Source: an uncultured Bacteroidota bacterium (GTDB lineage Bacteria > Bacteroidota > Bacteroidia > Flavobacteriales > Flavobacteriaceae). From it: a stretch of DNA of 64,000 bases. The stretch covers positions 1-64,000 of the forward strand of contig CACNQM010000003.1 in the NCBI GenBank assembly GCA_902622595.1, written 5' to 3'. Under the pieces are notes generated by a model. It made no database searches and was not told the origin of the DNA. It worked only from the letters and a program-made list of their open reading frames with translations. This document shows, in pieces, positions 7,982-15,414 of this stretch (within the stretch, counting starts at the first letter, position 1; every line of letters begins with the position of its first letter). A program made the position numbers and the translations under genes.

Positions 7982-8359
7982 ATGAGAGCATTTTACATAT
8001 TATTTTTTCTTCTTTTTTCGTGTTCAAAAGTTTTATATAATCATGACGACGCTATGTCAATGTTAATATCAAAACAAATGGTAATCGAAAGATTTGGTGA
8101 ACCAACCCAAATTATTAACCAAGATAATTTTATCGAATATTATTACGATTTTGGAGTTTTTGAAGAAAGATCACAAAATTTTGACCAAAAAATATCAACC
8201 GTTAGTAATTATGAAGGTCCTTATACAACACCAAATTGGGAATCAGAAACACAATATAGATTGACTAGAACAAAAAAATATTTAAAATTTAGACTTAATG
8301 GAGATAAAGTAATTTATTGGGAAAGTCAGGGAGTAAAATTTCCTGTCAAAAAAAACTAA
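7982..8359 (+). CDS. Small lipoprotein with a BamE/SmpA-like segment
   Basis: 125 residues. A short hydrophobic signal ends at lipobox FSC (Cys14). The following 'MSMLISKQMVIERFGEPTQI' looks like the start of the BamE/SmpA-type domain, in which a helix is followed by 'V...FGxPT' and a strand pair. The remainder is rich in Tyr and charged residues, ending in paired strands 'YLKFRLNGDKVIYWES'. It sits between the 60-residue gene and pirin, all closely spaced, which suggests co-transcription. The BamE-like fold is a weak inference; the safe description is an unknown envelope lipoprotein. Confidence 0.7.
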   Translation: MRAFYILFFLLFSCSKVLYNHDDAMSMLISKQMVIERFGEPTQIINQDNFIEYYYDFGVFEERSQNFDQKISTVSNYEGPYTTPNWESETQYRLTRTKKYLKFRLNGDKVIYWESQGVKFPVKKN

Positions 8360-8373
8360 TTTTAAATCGTTAG

Positions 8374-9132
8374 ATGTCAATAAATATTTTTAAGAAGGGT
8401 GATCAAGCTGATGGGAGTTTTAATAATGGAGAAATTCTTGAAAAAAAACCAATTGGTTTTCCACAAGACGGCGGAAAGTTAAAGCCATATTCAAATTTAT
8501 TTTATTGGGCGCATGCATGGGCACCAAACAATGATAGCGAAATTGGACTTCACCCTCACAGAGGATTTGAGATATGCAGCTTTGTTTTAGAAGGAGAAAT
8601 TGAACACTATGATACTTTACTTGATAGATGGATCACTTTAAATCAAGGAGATGTTCAAATTATAAAAGCTGGTAAGGGTATATCTCACTCTGAGAAACTA
8701 AAGAAAGGCTCTGAAATTTTTCAAATTTGGTTTGATCCAAATATTCAAGAATCACTTTATATAGATGCAAGCTATAGTGATTTTAGATCAACAGATTTTA
8801 AAATTAAAATTCGAAATAACATAGAATCTAAAATTGTTTTATCAAATGAAAACCAACTTTCCCTTCAATCAAAAGGTATAGAAATCTATGAACATAAATT
8901 TAATAATGGAAAACACTCTTATAAAATAAAAGATAAATGTTATCACTCATTTTTTATTTTAAATGGTATACTTGAGATAAATAATCAACAATATACTCGA
9001 GGTGATTTTTTAATAATTGATAACGAAAATAATTTAGAATTAGTTACAAAAAATAATACTAAGGTTTTTGAGATTGTATCACTAATAAGCCCTCCTTATA
9101 AAACCTATGCTGAAATACATAAAATTAGTTGA
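8374..9132 (+). CDS. Pirin-family bicupin protein
   Basis: 252 residues. The first cupin domain carries the pirin signature 'HPHRGFE' (His60, His62), with further likely metal ligands in 'GISHSEK' (about 107-111). A second, degenerate cupin covers about 170-250. Bacterial pirins are cytoplasmic metal-binding proteins, some with quercetinase activity, others regulatory; which applies here is unknown. The gene starts 14 bases after the lipoprotein gene and is followed by a strong hairpin, making it the last gene of the msrA-pirin transcript. Confidence 0.9.
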   Translation: MSINIFKKGDQADGSFNNGEILEKKPIGFPQDGGKLKPYSNLFYWAHAWAPNNDSEIGLHPHRGFEICSFVLEGEIEHYDTLLDRWITLNQGDVQIIKAGKGISHSEKLKKGSEIFQIWFDPNIQESLYIDASYSDFRSTDFKIKIRNNIESKIVLSNENQLSLQSKGIEIYEHKFNNGKHSYKIKDKCYHSFFILNGILEINNQQYTRGDFLIIDNENNLELVTKNNTKVFEIVSLISPPYKTYAEIHKIS

Positions 9133-9156
9133 TAATAATTTAAATCTATAAAATTC

Positions 9157-9190
9157 GAAAGCCCGACTCACGAATGAGTCGGGCTTTCTA
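9157..9190 (+). terminator. Strong hairpin terminator after the pirin gene
   Basis: A perfect 14-bp stem (9157-9170 with 9175-9188) encloses a CGAA loop. The stem is unusually GC-rich for this genome. The flanking T/A runs are modest on both sides, so it may act in both directions, ending the minus-strand unit from 10009 as well. Confidence 0.8.
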
Positions 9191-9265
9191 ATTCTCTTTA
9201 AGTGATTCTTAAATTTCTTTAAGTCCTAGATAATCTTTCTGATAATCACTTAAAATTTCACAAGT

Positions 9266-9307
9266 TATATCTCGGCTTACGCTTCGAGGTGCTTGATGAT
9301 TCTTCCA
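9266..9307 (-). repeat. Diverged direct repeat, copy A
   Basis: Reads on the minus strand as TGGAAGAATCATC... through AGATATA. It aligns with copy B at 9400-9442 over about 42 bases with many matches. The similarity continues weakly for about 35 bases further downstream on the minus strand. Confidence 0.5.
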
Positions 9308-9399
9308 GCACTTTGACTTGATCTTTTTTCTTTAAACACTATTGGGTTTCCAAATTTCAGTTAATCTTACTGGTTTTTTATGTTTAAAGTTAGATAAGG

Positions 9400-9442
9400 T
9401 ATATCTTAGTTTACACTTTGAGTATTATGGCGGATTTTTCCA
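9400..9442 (-). repeat. Diverged direct repeat, copy B
   Basis: Reads on the minus strand as TGGAAAAATCCGCC... through AGATATA and aligns with copy A. In one frame it gives a continuous stretch containing SKCKLRYTLSNFK, whereas copy A has SKRKPRYNL followed by a stop and NFK. Confidence 0.5.
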
Positions 9443-9545
9443 TAATTTCCTCTTATCTTTTATAAATGTAGTAATCTAAATAGAAAAAACAAATATAAAA
9501 TTTAAATTGTTAATAACTTTTGTTAATACACTAATCTTCAATGAC

Positions 9546-9611
9546 TTAGCAATCACAACAAGTACAATTACAAGATTTATTACAGCTACATTGAGTACAG
9601 TTGCAACCCAT
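9546..9611 (-). CDS. Cysteine-rich micropeptide, metallothionein-like, 21 residues
   Basis: A clean ATG (9611) to TAA frame encodes 21 residues, nine of them Cys, in the pattern C-x-C-x2-C-x-C-x3-C-x-C-x-C-C-x-C after Met-Gly. The other residues are Asn, Thr, Ser, Gln, Lys and Asp; no hydrophobic residue is present apart from Met1. An in-frame TAG lies six codons upstream of the ATG, so it is not the tail of a longer protein. It starts 24 bases after the 119-residue gene on the same strand and probably shares its transcript. The composition suggests soft-metal binding (Cu, Zn, Cd) as in metallothioneins, but no known family is matched. The short length leaves some chance of a fortuitous frame. 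Confidence 0.55.
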   Translation of the reverse strand: MGCNCTQCSCNKSCNCTCCDC

Positions 9612-9635
9612 AATTTTTATTTCAATCTACGAAAA

Positions 9636-9995
9636 TTAACTGATTATAATTTTTTTGTAATAATTTTCCAATCCTTTTTTATATGCAACAATAAATTGAT
9701 AAAATCTAAACTCATTTAAATTTCCATACCTATTAAACTCATTGTAAGTATTAGATTGATATCTTTTTAACCTCTTGTCTAATAAATTCTGTAATTTTTG
9801 AACTTTCTTGAATTTTAATTTCTGAGTCTTACTTTGGTGTAATTCAGATTCATATTTATTAATTATAAATTTTATTTCTTTTGGTGAAAGTTCAGAATAT
9901 TTTAGTGGATTATTCCAGCTTTTATTATACTCATTCTGTAACCATCTATATTCTTTGTAAAGTCCATTAATAAAACAAATCAGAAATATATTCAT
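9636..9995 (-). CDS. Unknown Lys/Tyr-rich protein of 119 residues
   Basis: Start chosen at the ATG at 9995, because the earlier ATG at 10004 falls in a TAnnTTTG element on this strand. The product has a short hydrophobic N-terminus (NIFLICFINGLY), possibly a signal or anchor, then a strongly basic helical region with many Lys, Tyr and Asn (about 15-115). I recognise no family. The gene stands alone on the minus strand between the pirin terminator and the tRNA, and is followed 24 bases later by the cysteine-rich micropeptide. A small plus-strand frame (9507-9719) overlaps its end and looks like a shadow. Confidence 0.55.
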   Translation of the reverse strand: MNIFLICFINGLYKEYRWLQNEYNKSWNNPLKYSELSPKEIKFIINKYESELHQSKTQKLKFKKVQKLQNLLDKRLKRYQSNTYNEFNRYGNLNEFRFYQFIVAYKKGLENYYKKIIIS

Positions 9996-10001
9996 TAATA
10001 T

Positions 10002-10009
10002 CAAAATTA
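10002..10009 (-). promoter_or_regulatory. Putative -7 promoter element for the 119-residue gene
   Basis: The minus strand reads TAATTTTG, matching TAnnTTTG, six bases before the ATG at 9995. This would give an almost leaderless transcript. Confidence 0.45.
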
Positions 10010-10039
10010 TAAATTATATACATATTTTTGCAATAACTC

Positions 10040-10112
10040 GGGCAATTAGTTCAACTGAATAGAACAGAAGATTACGGCTCTTCAGATGGGGGTTTGAGTC
10101 CTCCATTGCCCT
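10040..10112 (+). tRNA. tRNA-Arg (anticodon ACG) with an unusual D-loop/T-loop pair
   Basis: Cloverleaf by eye: acceptor GGGCAAT with ATTGCCC (10040-10046, 10105-10111), D stem GTTC/GAAC, anticodon stem GAAGA/TCTTC with loop TTACGGC (anticodon ACG at 10074-10076), and T stem GGGGG/CCTCC with one G-T pair. The D loop AACTGAATA carries A at position 19 (10058), where G is nearly universal. The T loop TTTGAGT carries T at position 56 (10095), where C is nearly universal. The two changes would restore a tertiary pair as A19-U56. The CCA end is not encoded. The Na/Ca exchanger gene begins 13 bases later. Confidence 0.8.
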
Positions 10113-10125
10113 CAAATTTATTTAA

Positions 10126-11064
10126 TTGGATTATTTAGGAATTTTATTTGGTGTAATACTTCTCTCGCAGGGTGGAGATTTATTGACTAAGTCATCAGTT
10201 GATATTTCATTTAAATTATCTATTCCTAAAATAATCATTGGTATGACAGTTGTTTCATTTGCAACATCTGCACCAGAATTAATAGTTAGTCTTAACGCAA
10301 CCCTTGATGGTTTGCCAAATTTTGCAATAGGTAATGTCTTGGGCTCAAATATTGCAAATTTTGGTTTAGTGCTAGGAATAATTACTATTATATATCCAAT
10401 ATCATTAAAACAAAGATTTTACAATACAGATTTTCCCTTATTGATAATGTCTACTTTTTTGTTTTACTATGTAATCTACACTGAAAGTCAAATATCTAGG
10501 GTTGAGGGTATTATTCTAGTAATAGCAATTACATTAATATTGTTCTATCTATTTTTTTATCAAAAAAATGATCAAAGTGAATTCTCTGAAAAACTAGATA
10601 AAGATAAAATTTCAATTTTTAAATCCTTTCTATATATACTATTTAGTGGATCTCTTTTATGGTTGGGTTCGGAAACTCTTATAAAGTCATCAGTATCTGT
10701 CGCCAATAAGCTTGAAATTTCTGAGAGAATTATTAGTATAACTATGGTAGCTATAGGCACAAGTGTTCCTGAATTAGCTGCATCAATCGTTGCTTCCTTA
10801 AAAAAACAAAATGATTTATCAATAGGTAATTTAATAGGCTCAAATATATTTAACTTACTCGTTGTTATTGGCATAACATCCAGTATCATACCAATAAATG
10901 GTATAGACAAGAGTATAATTAATAATGATATGCTTTGGGTTGTTTTATTTTCAGTAATTATATTCCCACTTGCATATTTAGGTAAGAGAAATGTCTTAAC
11001 AAGAAAAAAAGGGATTATATTATTAGCATTATATCTAATATTTATAATCCCTCTATTAATTTAG
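10126..11064 (+). CDS. K+-dependent Na+/Ca2+ exchanger-like (YrbG/CaxA family) membrane protein
   Basis: 312 residues with about ten hydrophobic segments in two inverted halves. The two alpha repeats are visible as 'ATSAPELIVS' with 'GNVLGSNIANF' in the first half and 'GTSVPELAAS' with 'GNLIGSNIFNL' in the second; their acidic residues bind the cation. The start is TTG at 10126: an in-frame TAA immediately precedes it, and no ATG occurs until later in the first helix. The gene begins just after tRNA-Arg and ends four bases before the convergent glutamine synthetase gene. It probably exports Ca2+ across the inner membrane. Confidence 0.9.
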   Translation: MDYLGILFGVILLSQGGDLLTKSSVDISFKLSIPKIIIGMTVVSFATSAPELIVSLNATLDGLPNFAIGNVLGSNIANFGLVLGIITIIYPISLKQRFYNTDFPLLIMSTFLFYYVIYTESQISRVEGIILVIAITLILFYLFFYQKNDQSEFSEKLDKDKISIFKSFLYILFSGSLLWLGSETLIKSSVSVANKLEISERIISITMVAIGTSVPELAASIVASLKKQNDLSIGNLIGSNIFNLLVVIGITSSIIPINGIDKSIINNDMLWVVLFSVIIFPLAYLGKRNVLTRKKGIILLALYLIFIIPLLI

Positions 11065-11067
11065 ACT

Positions 11068-12072
11068 TTATTTTGCGCTCTTAACTGTTTTTACAATTAC
11101 TGCTGCAACTTTATAAGGATCTGCATTTGATGCAGGTCTTCTGTCCTCAAGCCATCCCTTCCATCCACTTTCAACAGTCATAATTGGTATTCTAATTGAG
11201 GCCCCTCTGTCAGAAACACCATAACTAAATTCTGTAATGGACTGTGTCTCGTGGTCACCAGTTAACCTTTGGTCGTTGTATGCACCATAAACTGCAATAC
11301 ATTCATCAACAACAGGTCTAAATGCTTCACATATTTTTTCATAAGTTTCTTTAGAACCACATGTTCTTAAAGTTGTATTAGAAAAGTTTGCATGCATACC
11401 CGATCCATTCCAATCAGTGTTGCCTAAAGGTTTAGGGTGGTATTCGATTTTGATTGCATAGTCTTCTGCTATTCTCTCCAATAAATACCTTGCAACCCAC
11501 ATTTCATCACCAGCTTGTTGAGCACCTTTGGCAAAAGTTTGAAATTCCCATTGACCAGCTGCTACTTCAGCATTAGTACCTTCTACATTGATCCCAGCTT
11601 CAAGACAAACATCAAGATGACGGTCCATAATTTCTCTTCCAAATGTATTTGCGCCTCCAACAGAACAATAAAATTGTCCTTGAGGTGTCTGGTCTTTTGG
11701 GAATCCTAATGGTAGATTTGTTTCAGTATCGATCAAGAAATACTCTTGTTCAAAACCAAACCAAAAATCGTTATCACTATCATCAATTGTTGATCTCCCA
11801 TTGGACTCGTGTGCAGTTCCATCTGCATTTAAAACTTCAGTCATAACTAAGAACCCATTCTTTCTTTCAGGATCTGGATATATAGCAACTGGTTTAAGTA
11901 AACAATCTGAAGAACCTCCTGGAGCTTGAAGTGTAGAGGAACCATCAAAAGACCACATTGGGCAACTTGATAATTTTCCATCAAAGTCAGATACTATTTT
12001 TGTTTTGCTTCTTAGGCTTTGAGTTGGTTTGTAACCATCAAGCCATATATATTCTAATTTAGATTTGCTCAT
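11068..12072 (-). CDS. glnA: Glutamine synthetase, type II (eukaryote-like)
   Basis: 334 residues, the length of the short GSII class and much shorter than GSI (about 470) or GSIII (about 700). Visible segments: 'MWSFDGSST' (beta-grasp, near 40), 'DPERKNGFLVMTEV', 'QWEFQTFAKGAQQAGDEMWVARY', 'NGSGMHANFSN' (ATP/glutamate site) and 'GVSDRGASIRIP' (phosphate-binding Arg). It makes glutamine from glutamate, ammonia and ATP in the cytoplasm. The GOGAT genes gltBD lie further along the window. The 274-base region upstream is shared with the divergent purM gene. Class assignment is firm; the class is less common than GSIII in this phylum as far as I know. Confidence 0.95.
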   Translation of the reverse strand: MSKSKLEYIWLDGYKPTQSLRSKTKIVSDFDGKLSSCPMWSFDGSSTLQAPGGSSDCLLKPVAIYPDPERKNGFLVMTEVLNADGTAHESNGRSTIDDSDNDFWFGFEQEYFLIDTETNLPLGFPKDQTPQGQFYCSVGGANTFGREIMDRHLDVCLEAGINVEGTNAEVAAGQWEFQTFAKGAQQAGDEMWVARYLLERIAEDYAIKIEYHPKPLGNTDWNGSGMHANFSNTTLRTCGSKETYEKICEAFRPVVDECIAVYGAYNDQRLTGDHETQSITEFSYGVSDRGASIRIPIMTVESGWKGWLEDRRPASNADPYKVAAVIVKTVKSAK

Positions 12073-12346
12073 AATTTATAATTTGATTGTCAATTTAGAT
12101 TTTTTTTGAAATCTTAATATTTAAAAAAAGTGATTTTAATTAACTTTTATCAATCTAATATTTATAAATAAAAAAATTGTCAATATTGCATATAATTACA
12201 AAAAACGTTGAAAATTTTTCAGTTAAACTAAAGATCAAATTTTTCGAAATTCTAAATTAGATTAAATTGAAAATGATGATCTAAAAGAACAATGATTTTT
12301 ATTAAAAACTTATTAAGATTTTTTTTTGATAACTTTGCTCTGAGTA
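12073..12346. other. Divergent intergenic region between glutamine synthetase and purM
   Basis: Very AT-rich with no open frame of note. It must contain promoters for both genes. I can point only to the -7-like TAACTTTG at 12330-12337 for purM and see no equivalent for the minus strand. No riboswitch or repeat was recognised. Confidence 0.5.
12330..12337 (+). promoter_or_regulatory. Putative -7 promoter element for purM
   Basis: TAACTTTG matches TAnnTTTG and ends nine bases before the purM ATG, implying a leader of only a few bases. Confidence 0.45.
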
Positions 12347-13507
12347 ATGGCCAATAGATATAAATTAAGAGGGGTATCGTCTGACAAAGAAGATGTACAT
12401 AATGCGATAAAAAATCAAGATAAAGGTCTATTTCCAAAAGCTTTCTGCAAAATACTTCCTGATTATATTTCAAACTCAGATGAACATGCATTAATTATAC
12501 ATTCAGATGGAGCTGGGACAAAGTCATCCTTGGCATATATATATTGGAAAGAAACATCTGACTTATCCGTATGGAAAGGAATTGCTCAGGACTCAATTGT
12601 TATGAATTTAGATGATGTTGCTTGTGTAGGTGCAATTGATAATATTGTTCTTTCCTCAACGATTGGAAGAAATAAAAATAAAATTCCTGGAGAAGTTATC
12701 TCCAAAATTATTTCTGGTACTGATGAGATTTTATCCTATTATAGAAGTCTTGGTATAAATATTTACAGTGGGGGAGGAGAAACAGCAGATGTAGGAGATC
12801 TTGTGAGAACTATAATTGTTGATTCTTGTTTAACTGCTAGAATAAAAAAAGATGATATAATTGATAACTCAAATATTAAAGCAGGAGATATAATTATCGG
12901 TTTATCTTCATCAGGAAATTCATCATACGATTTAGATTATAACTCTGGTATAGGAAGTAACGGATTGACATCAGCCAGACATGATGTTCTTTCTAATTAT
13001 ATTAAAACCTTATATCCTGAATCATATGATCACGAAGTACCAGATGATTTGACTTATTGTGGATCAAAAAAGCTAACTGATAAAATTGAAAATTATGATA
13101 TTGGTAAAATGCTTTTATCTCCAACTAGATCTTACGCACCTCTTCTAAAAAAAATCTTTGAAAAAGTAGGTAGAGATAAAATTAATGGGATAATTCACTG
13201 CACAGGTGGAGGTCAAACTAAGATCCTTCACTTTGTTGATAACCTTCATATTATGAAGAATAATTTATTTGAAACTCCAGCAATATTTAAGCTTATTATG
13301 AATGAGTCTAATACTGAACCTAAGGAGATGTATAAAGTTTTCAATATGGGGCACAGGATGGAAATATATACACATCCTAATTATGCATCAGATATAATTG
13401 AAATATCAAAGACTGTCGGAATTGATGCAAAGATTATTGGAGAAGTGCTTAAATCAGAAAAAAAGAAGCTATCTATTCAATCAGAATTAGGTAATTTTGA
13501 ATATTAA
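12347..13507 (+). CDS. purM: AIR synthase-family protein (PurM)
   Basis: 386 residues, in the size range of the Bacteroidota-type PurM. The N-terminal ATP-binding half has 'IHSDGAGTKS' (about 52-61), 'NLDDVACVGA' (about 89-98) and 'YSGGGETADV', the usual AIR-synthase substrate-loop segments. The C-terminal half has 'IHCTGGGQTK' and 'FNMGHRMEIY', corresponding to the conserved 'GGG' and 'FNMG' motifs. The enzyme closes the imidazole ring of formylglycinamidine ribotide in purine synthesis. It is followed nine bases later by prfA and then pyrF, a gene order I associate with this phylum. A paralogous PurM-like function cannot be fully excluded. Confidence 0.88.
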   Translation: MANRYKLRGVSSDKEDVHNAIKNQDKGLFPKAFCKILPDYISNSDEHALIIHSDGAGTKSSLAYIYWKETSDLSVWKGIAQDSIVMNLDDVACVGAIDNIVLSSTIGRNKNKIPGEVISKIISGTDEILSYYRSLGINIYSGGGETADVGDLVRTIIVDSCLTARIKKDDIIDNSNIKAGDIIIGLSSSGNSSYDLDYNSGIGSNGLTSARHDVLSNYIKTLYPESYDHEVPDDLTYCGSKKLTDKIENYDIGKMLLSPTRSYAPLLKKIFEKVGRDKINGIIHCTGGGQTKILHFVDNLHIMKNNLFETPAIFKLIMNESNTEPKEMYKVFNMGHRMEIYTHPNYASDIIEISKTVGIDAKIIGEVLKSEKKKLSIQSELGNFEY

Positions 13508-13516
13508 AACTATATA

Positions 13517-14593
13517 ATGCTTATAGAAAAAATAGATATCGTTGAAAAAAGATATGATGAAATATATCAAATGATTGGTAATCCAGAAATTATCTCAGAT
13601 CAAAAAAAATATATTGAGTTAAATAAAGAACTAAAAGAACTAGCCAAGGTAGTTGACAAAGGTAGGCTTTATAAAGATGCAATTGATCAAAAAAAGGAGG
13701 CAGAAGAATATATTAGTTCCTCCGACGATAAAGATATGATTGAGATGGCAAAGGAACAGCTTGAAATTTCAAAGGAATCAATTAATAACCTTGAAGATGA
13801 AATTAAGATCTTGCTTATACCAAAAGATCCAGACGATTCTAAAAATGTTGTTGTGGAAATCAGAGCAGGTACTGGTGGCGATGAAGCTAGTATTTTTGCA
13901 GGTGATTTGTTTAGAATGTATTCTAAATTTGCTCAGGATAAAAAATGGAAAATCAGTGTTGTTGATACTAGTGAAGGAACAGCAGGAGGATTTAAGGAGG
14001 TTATTTTTGAAATTGCTGGAGAAGATGTATATGGTGTTCTTAAATATGAGTCAGGTGTTCACAGGGTCCAAAGAGTTCCTCAAACAGAGACTCAAGGAAG
14101 AGTTCATACCTCAGCTGCAACTGTTATGGTTCTCCCTGAGGCTGAAGAATTTGATGTGGAGATTAATATGAACGAAGTTAGAGTTGATTATTTCTGTTCA
14201 TCAGGTCCAGGAGGTCAATCTGTTAACACTACATATTCAGCTGTGAGATTAACTCATGAGCCAACAGGAGTTGTAGCACAATGTCAAGATCAAAAATCTC
14301 AACATAAGAATAAAGAAAAAGCAATGAAAGTACTTAGATCTAGACTGTATGAGATTGAATTAAATAAAAGAATGGAATCTGACTCCCAAAAAAGAAATGA
14401 ACTTGTAAAATCCGGTGATAGGTCAGCAAAAATTAGAACTTACAACTATCCCCAGGGTAGAGTTACTGACCATAGAATAGGATTAACACTATACGATCTT
14501 CCAAAGATTTTAGATGGAGATGTTTCAAAATTAATTGATGAAATTCAACTGTTCATTAATACTGAAAAATTAAAAGAAGCAGGTGAGGTATAA
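13517..14593 (+). CDS. prfA: Peptide chain release factor 1
   Basis: 358 residues, standard length. The peptidyl-hydrolysis motif GGQ is at 232-234. The stop-codon recognition tripeptide of the PxT type is seen as PQT at 188-190 in '[18 protein letters not shown]', where many RF1 proteins have PAT or PVT. An N-terminal coiled-coil helix covers about 1-100. It ends translation at UAA and UAG. The last base of its TAA is the first base of the pyrF ATG, so the two genes are coupled. Confidence 0.97.
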   Translation: MLIEKIDIVEKRYDEIYQMIGNPEIISDQKKYIELNKELKELAKVVDKGRLYKDAIDQKKEAEEYISSSDDKDMIEMAKEQLEISKESINNLEDEIKILLIPKDPDDSKNVVVEIRAGTGGDEASIFAGDLFRMYSKFAQDKKWKISVVDTSEGTAGGFKEVIFEIAGEDVYGVLKYESGVHRVQRVPQTETQGRVHTSAATVMVLPEAEEFDVEINMNEVRVDYFCSSGPGGQSVNTTYSAVRLTHEPTGVVAQCQDQKSQHKNKEKAMKVLRSRLYEIELNKRMESDSQKRNELVKSGDRSAKIRTYNYPQGRVTDHRIGLTLYDLPKILDGDVSKLIDEIQLFINTEKLKEAGEV

Positions 14594-15414
14594 TGTTAAA
14601 AAATAAAATTCAAAATCAAATAATTAAAAAAAAGTCCTTTTTATGTGTGGGTCTAGACGTTGATATTAATAAAATACCAAAATCGTTGTTAAATTATGAT
14701 GATCCAATTTTTGAATTTGCCAAACAAATTATAGACTCTACAAATAAGTATGCTATTGCATACAAACCTAACATTGCTTTCTTTGAAGCCTTGGGAGTTA
14801 AGGGCTATGAATCTCTTGAAAAGATCTCTAGATACTTAAAGAGTAGTTATCCTGAGATTTTTACTATTGCAGATGCAAAAAGAGGAGATATTGGTAATAC
14901 GTCAAAAATGTATGCAAATGCTTTCTTAAAGGATTTAGATTTTGACTCTATTACTGTTTCACCCTTCATGGGTTCTGACTCAGTTGAACCTTTTCTATCA
15001 TTTGAAGATAAGTATGTATTTCTTTTAGCCTTAACCTCAAATAAAGGTTCTGAGGATTTTCAAGAGTTAAAGATTGATAATTCTACTAAATTATTCGAGA
15101 AGGTAATTAAAACTTCAAGAAAGTGGAGAAATAGCGAAAAAATAATGTATGTTGTAGGTGCAAAAAATACTAAAGAAATTGGTAAAATTAGAACTATTGT
15201 TCCAAATTCATTTCTGTTAGTTCCTGGTATTGGTGCTCAAGGAGGAAATCTTGAAGAAATCTGTAAGTATGGGTTAGATAAAGATTTAAAATTAATTGTT
15301 AACTCATCTAGATCAATAATTTATGCTTCAAATAATTCAGACTTTGCTCTAATGGCTCAAAACGAGGCTAAGAAAATTCAAAATGAGATGGAAAAGCATT
15401 TAAAAAATATTTAA
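14593..15414 (+). CDS. pyrF: Orotidine-5'-phosphate decarboxylase (long form)
   Basis: 273 residues, the longer type-2 form of the enzyme. The substrate motifs are 'CVGLDVD' (18-24) and the catalytic 'ADAKRGDIGNT' with Lys96; the phosphate-binding end is 'LVPGIGAQGG' and 'VNSSRSI'. It catalyses the last step of UMP synthesis. It overlaps prfA by one base and the following hydrolase gene by one base, so prfA, pyrF and the hydrolase form one transcript. Confidence 0.96.
   Translation: MLKNKIQNQIIKKKSFLCVGLDVDINKIPKSLLNYDDPIFEFAKQIIDSTNKYAIAYKPNIAFFEALGVKGYESLEKISRYLKSSYPEIFTIADAKRGDIGNTSKMYANAFLKDLDFDSITVSPFMGSDSVEPFLSFEDKYVFLLALTSNKGSEDFQELKIDNSTKLFEKVIKTSRKWRNSEKIMYVVGAKNTKEIGKIRTIVPNSFLLVPGIGAQGGNLEEICKYGLDKDLKLIVNSSRSIIYASNNSDFALMAQNEAKKIQNEMEKHLKNI

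Larger units (their letters stand above)
9191..9545. other. Gene-free stretch with a decayed repeat pair
   Basis: 355 bases without an intact gene of normal length. It holds two diverged direct copies (9266-9307 and 9400-9442). On the minus strand both can be read as related short peptides (SKRKPRYNL and SKCKLRYTL), interrupted by stops. This looks like remnant coding sequence downstream of the minus-strand unit at 9546-10009. Confidence 0.5.

Noticed and set aside
9507-9719. Plus-strand frame of 70 residues
   Set aside because: It overlaps the minus-strand 119-residue gene and runs antisense through the Cys-rich peptide; composition is Thr/Phe/Ile-rich without any family features, as expected of an antisense shadow.
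13740-14171. 143-residue frame inside prfA
   Set aside because: It lies in another frame of a strongly conserved gene and shows no protein family features.
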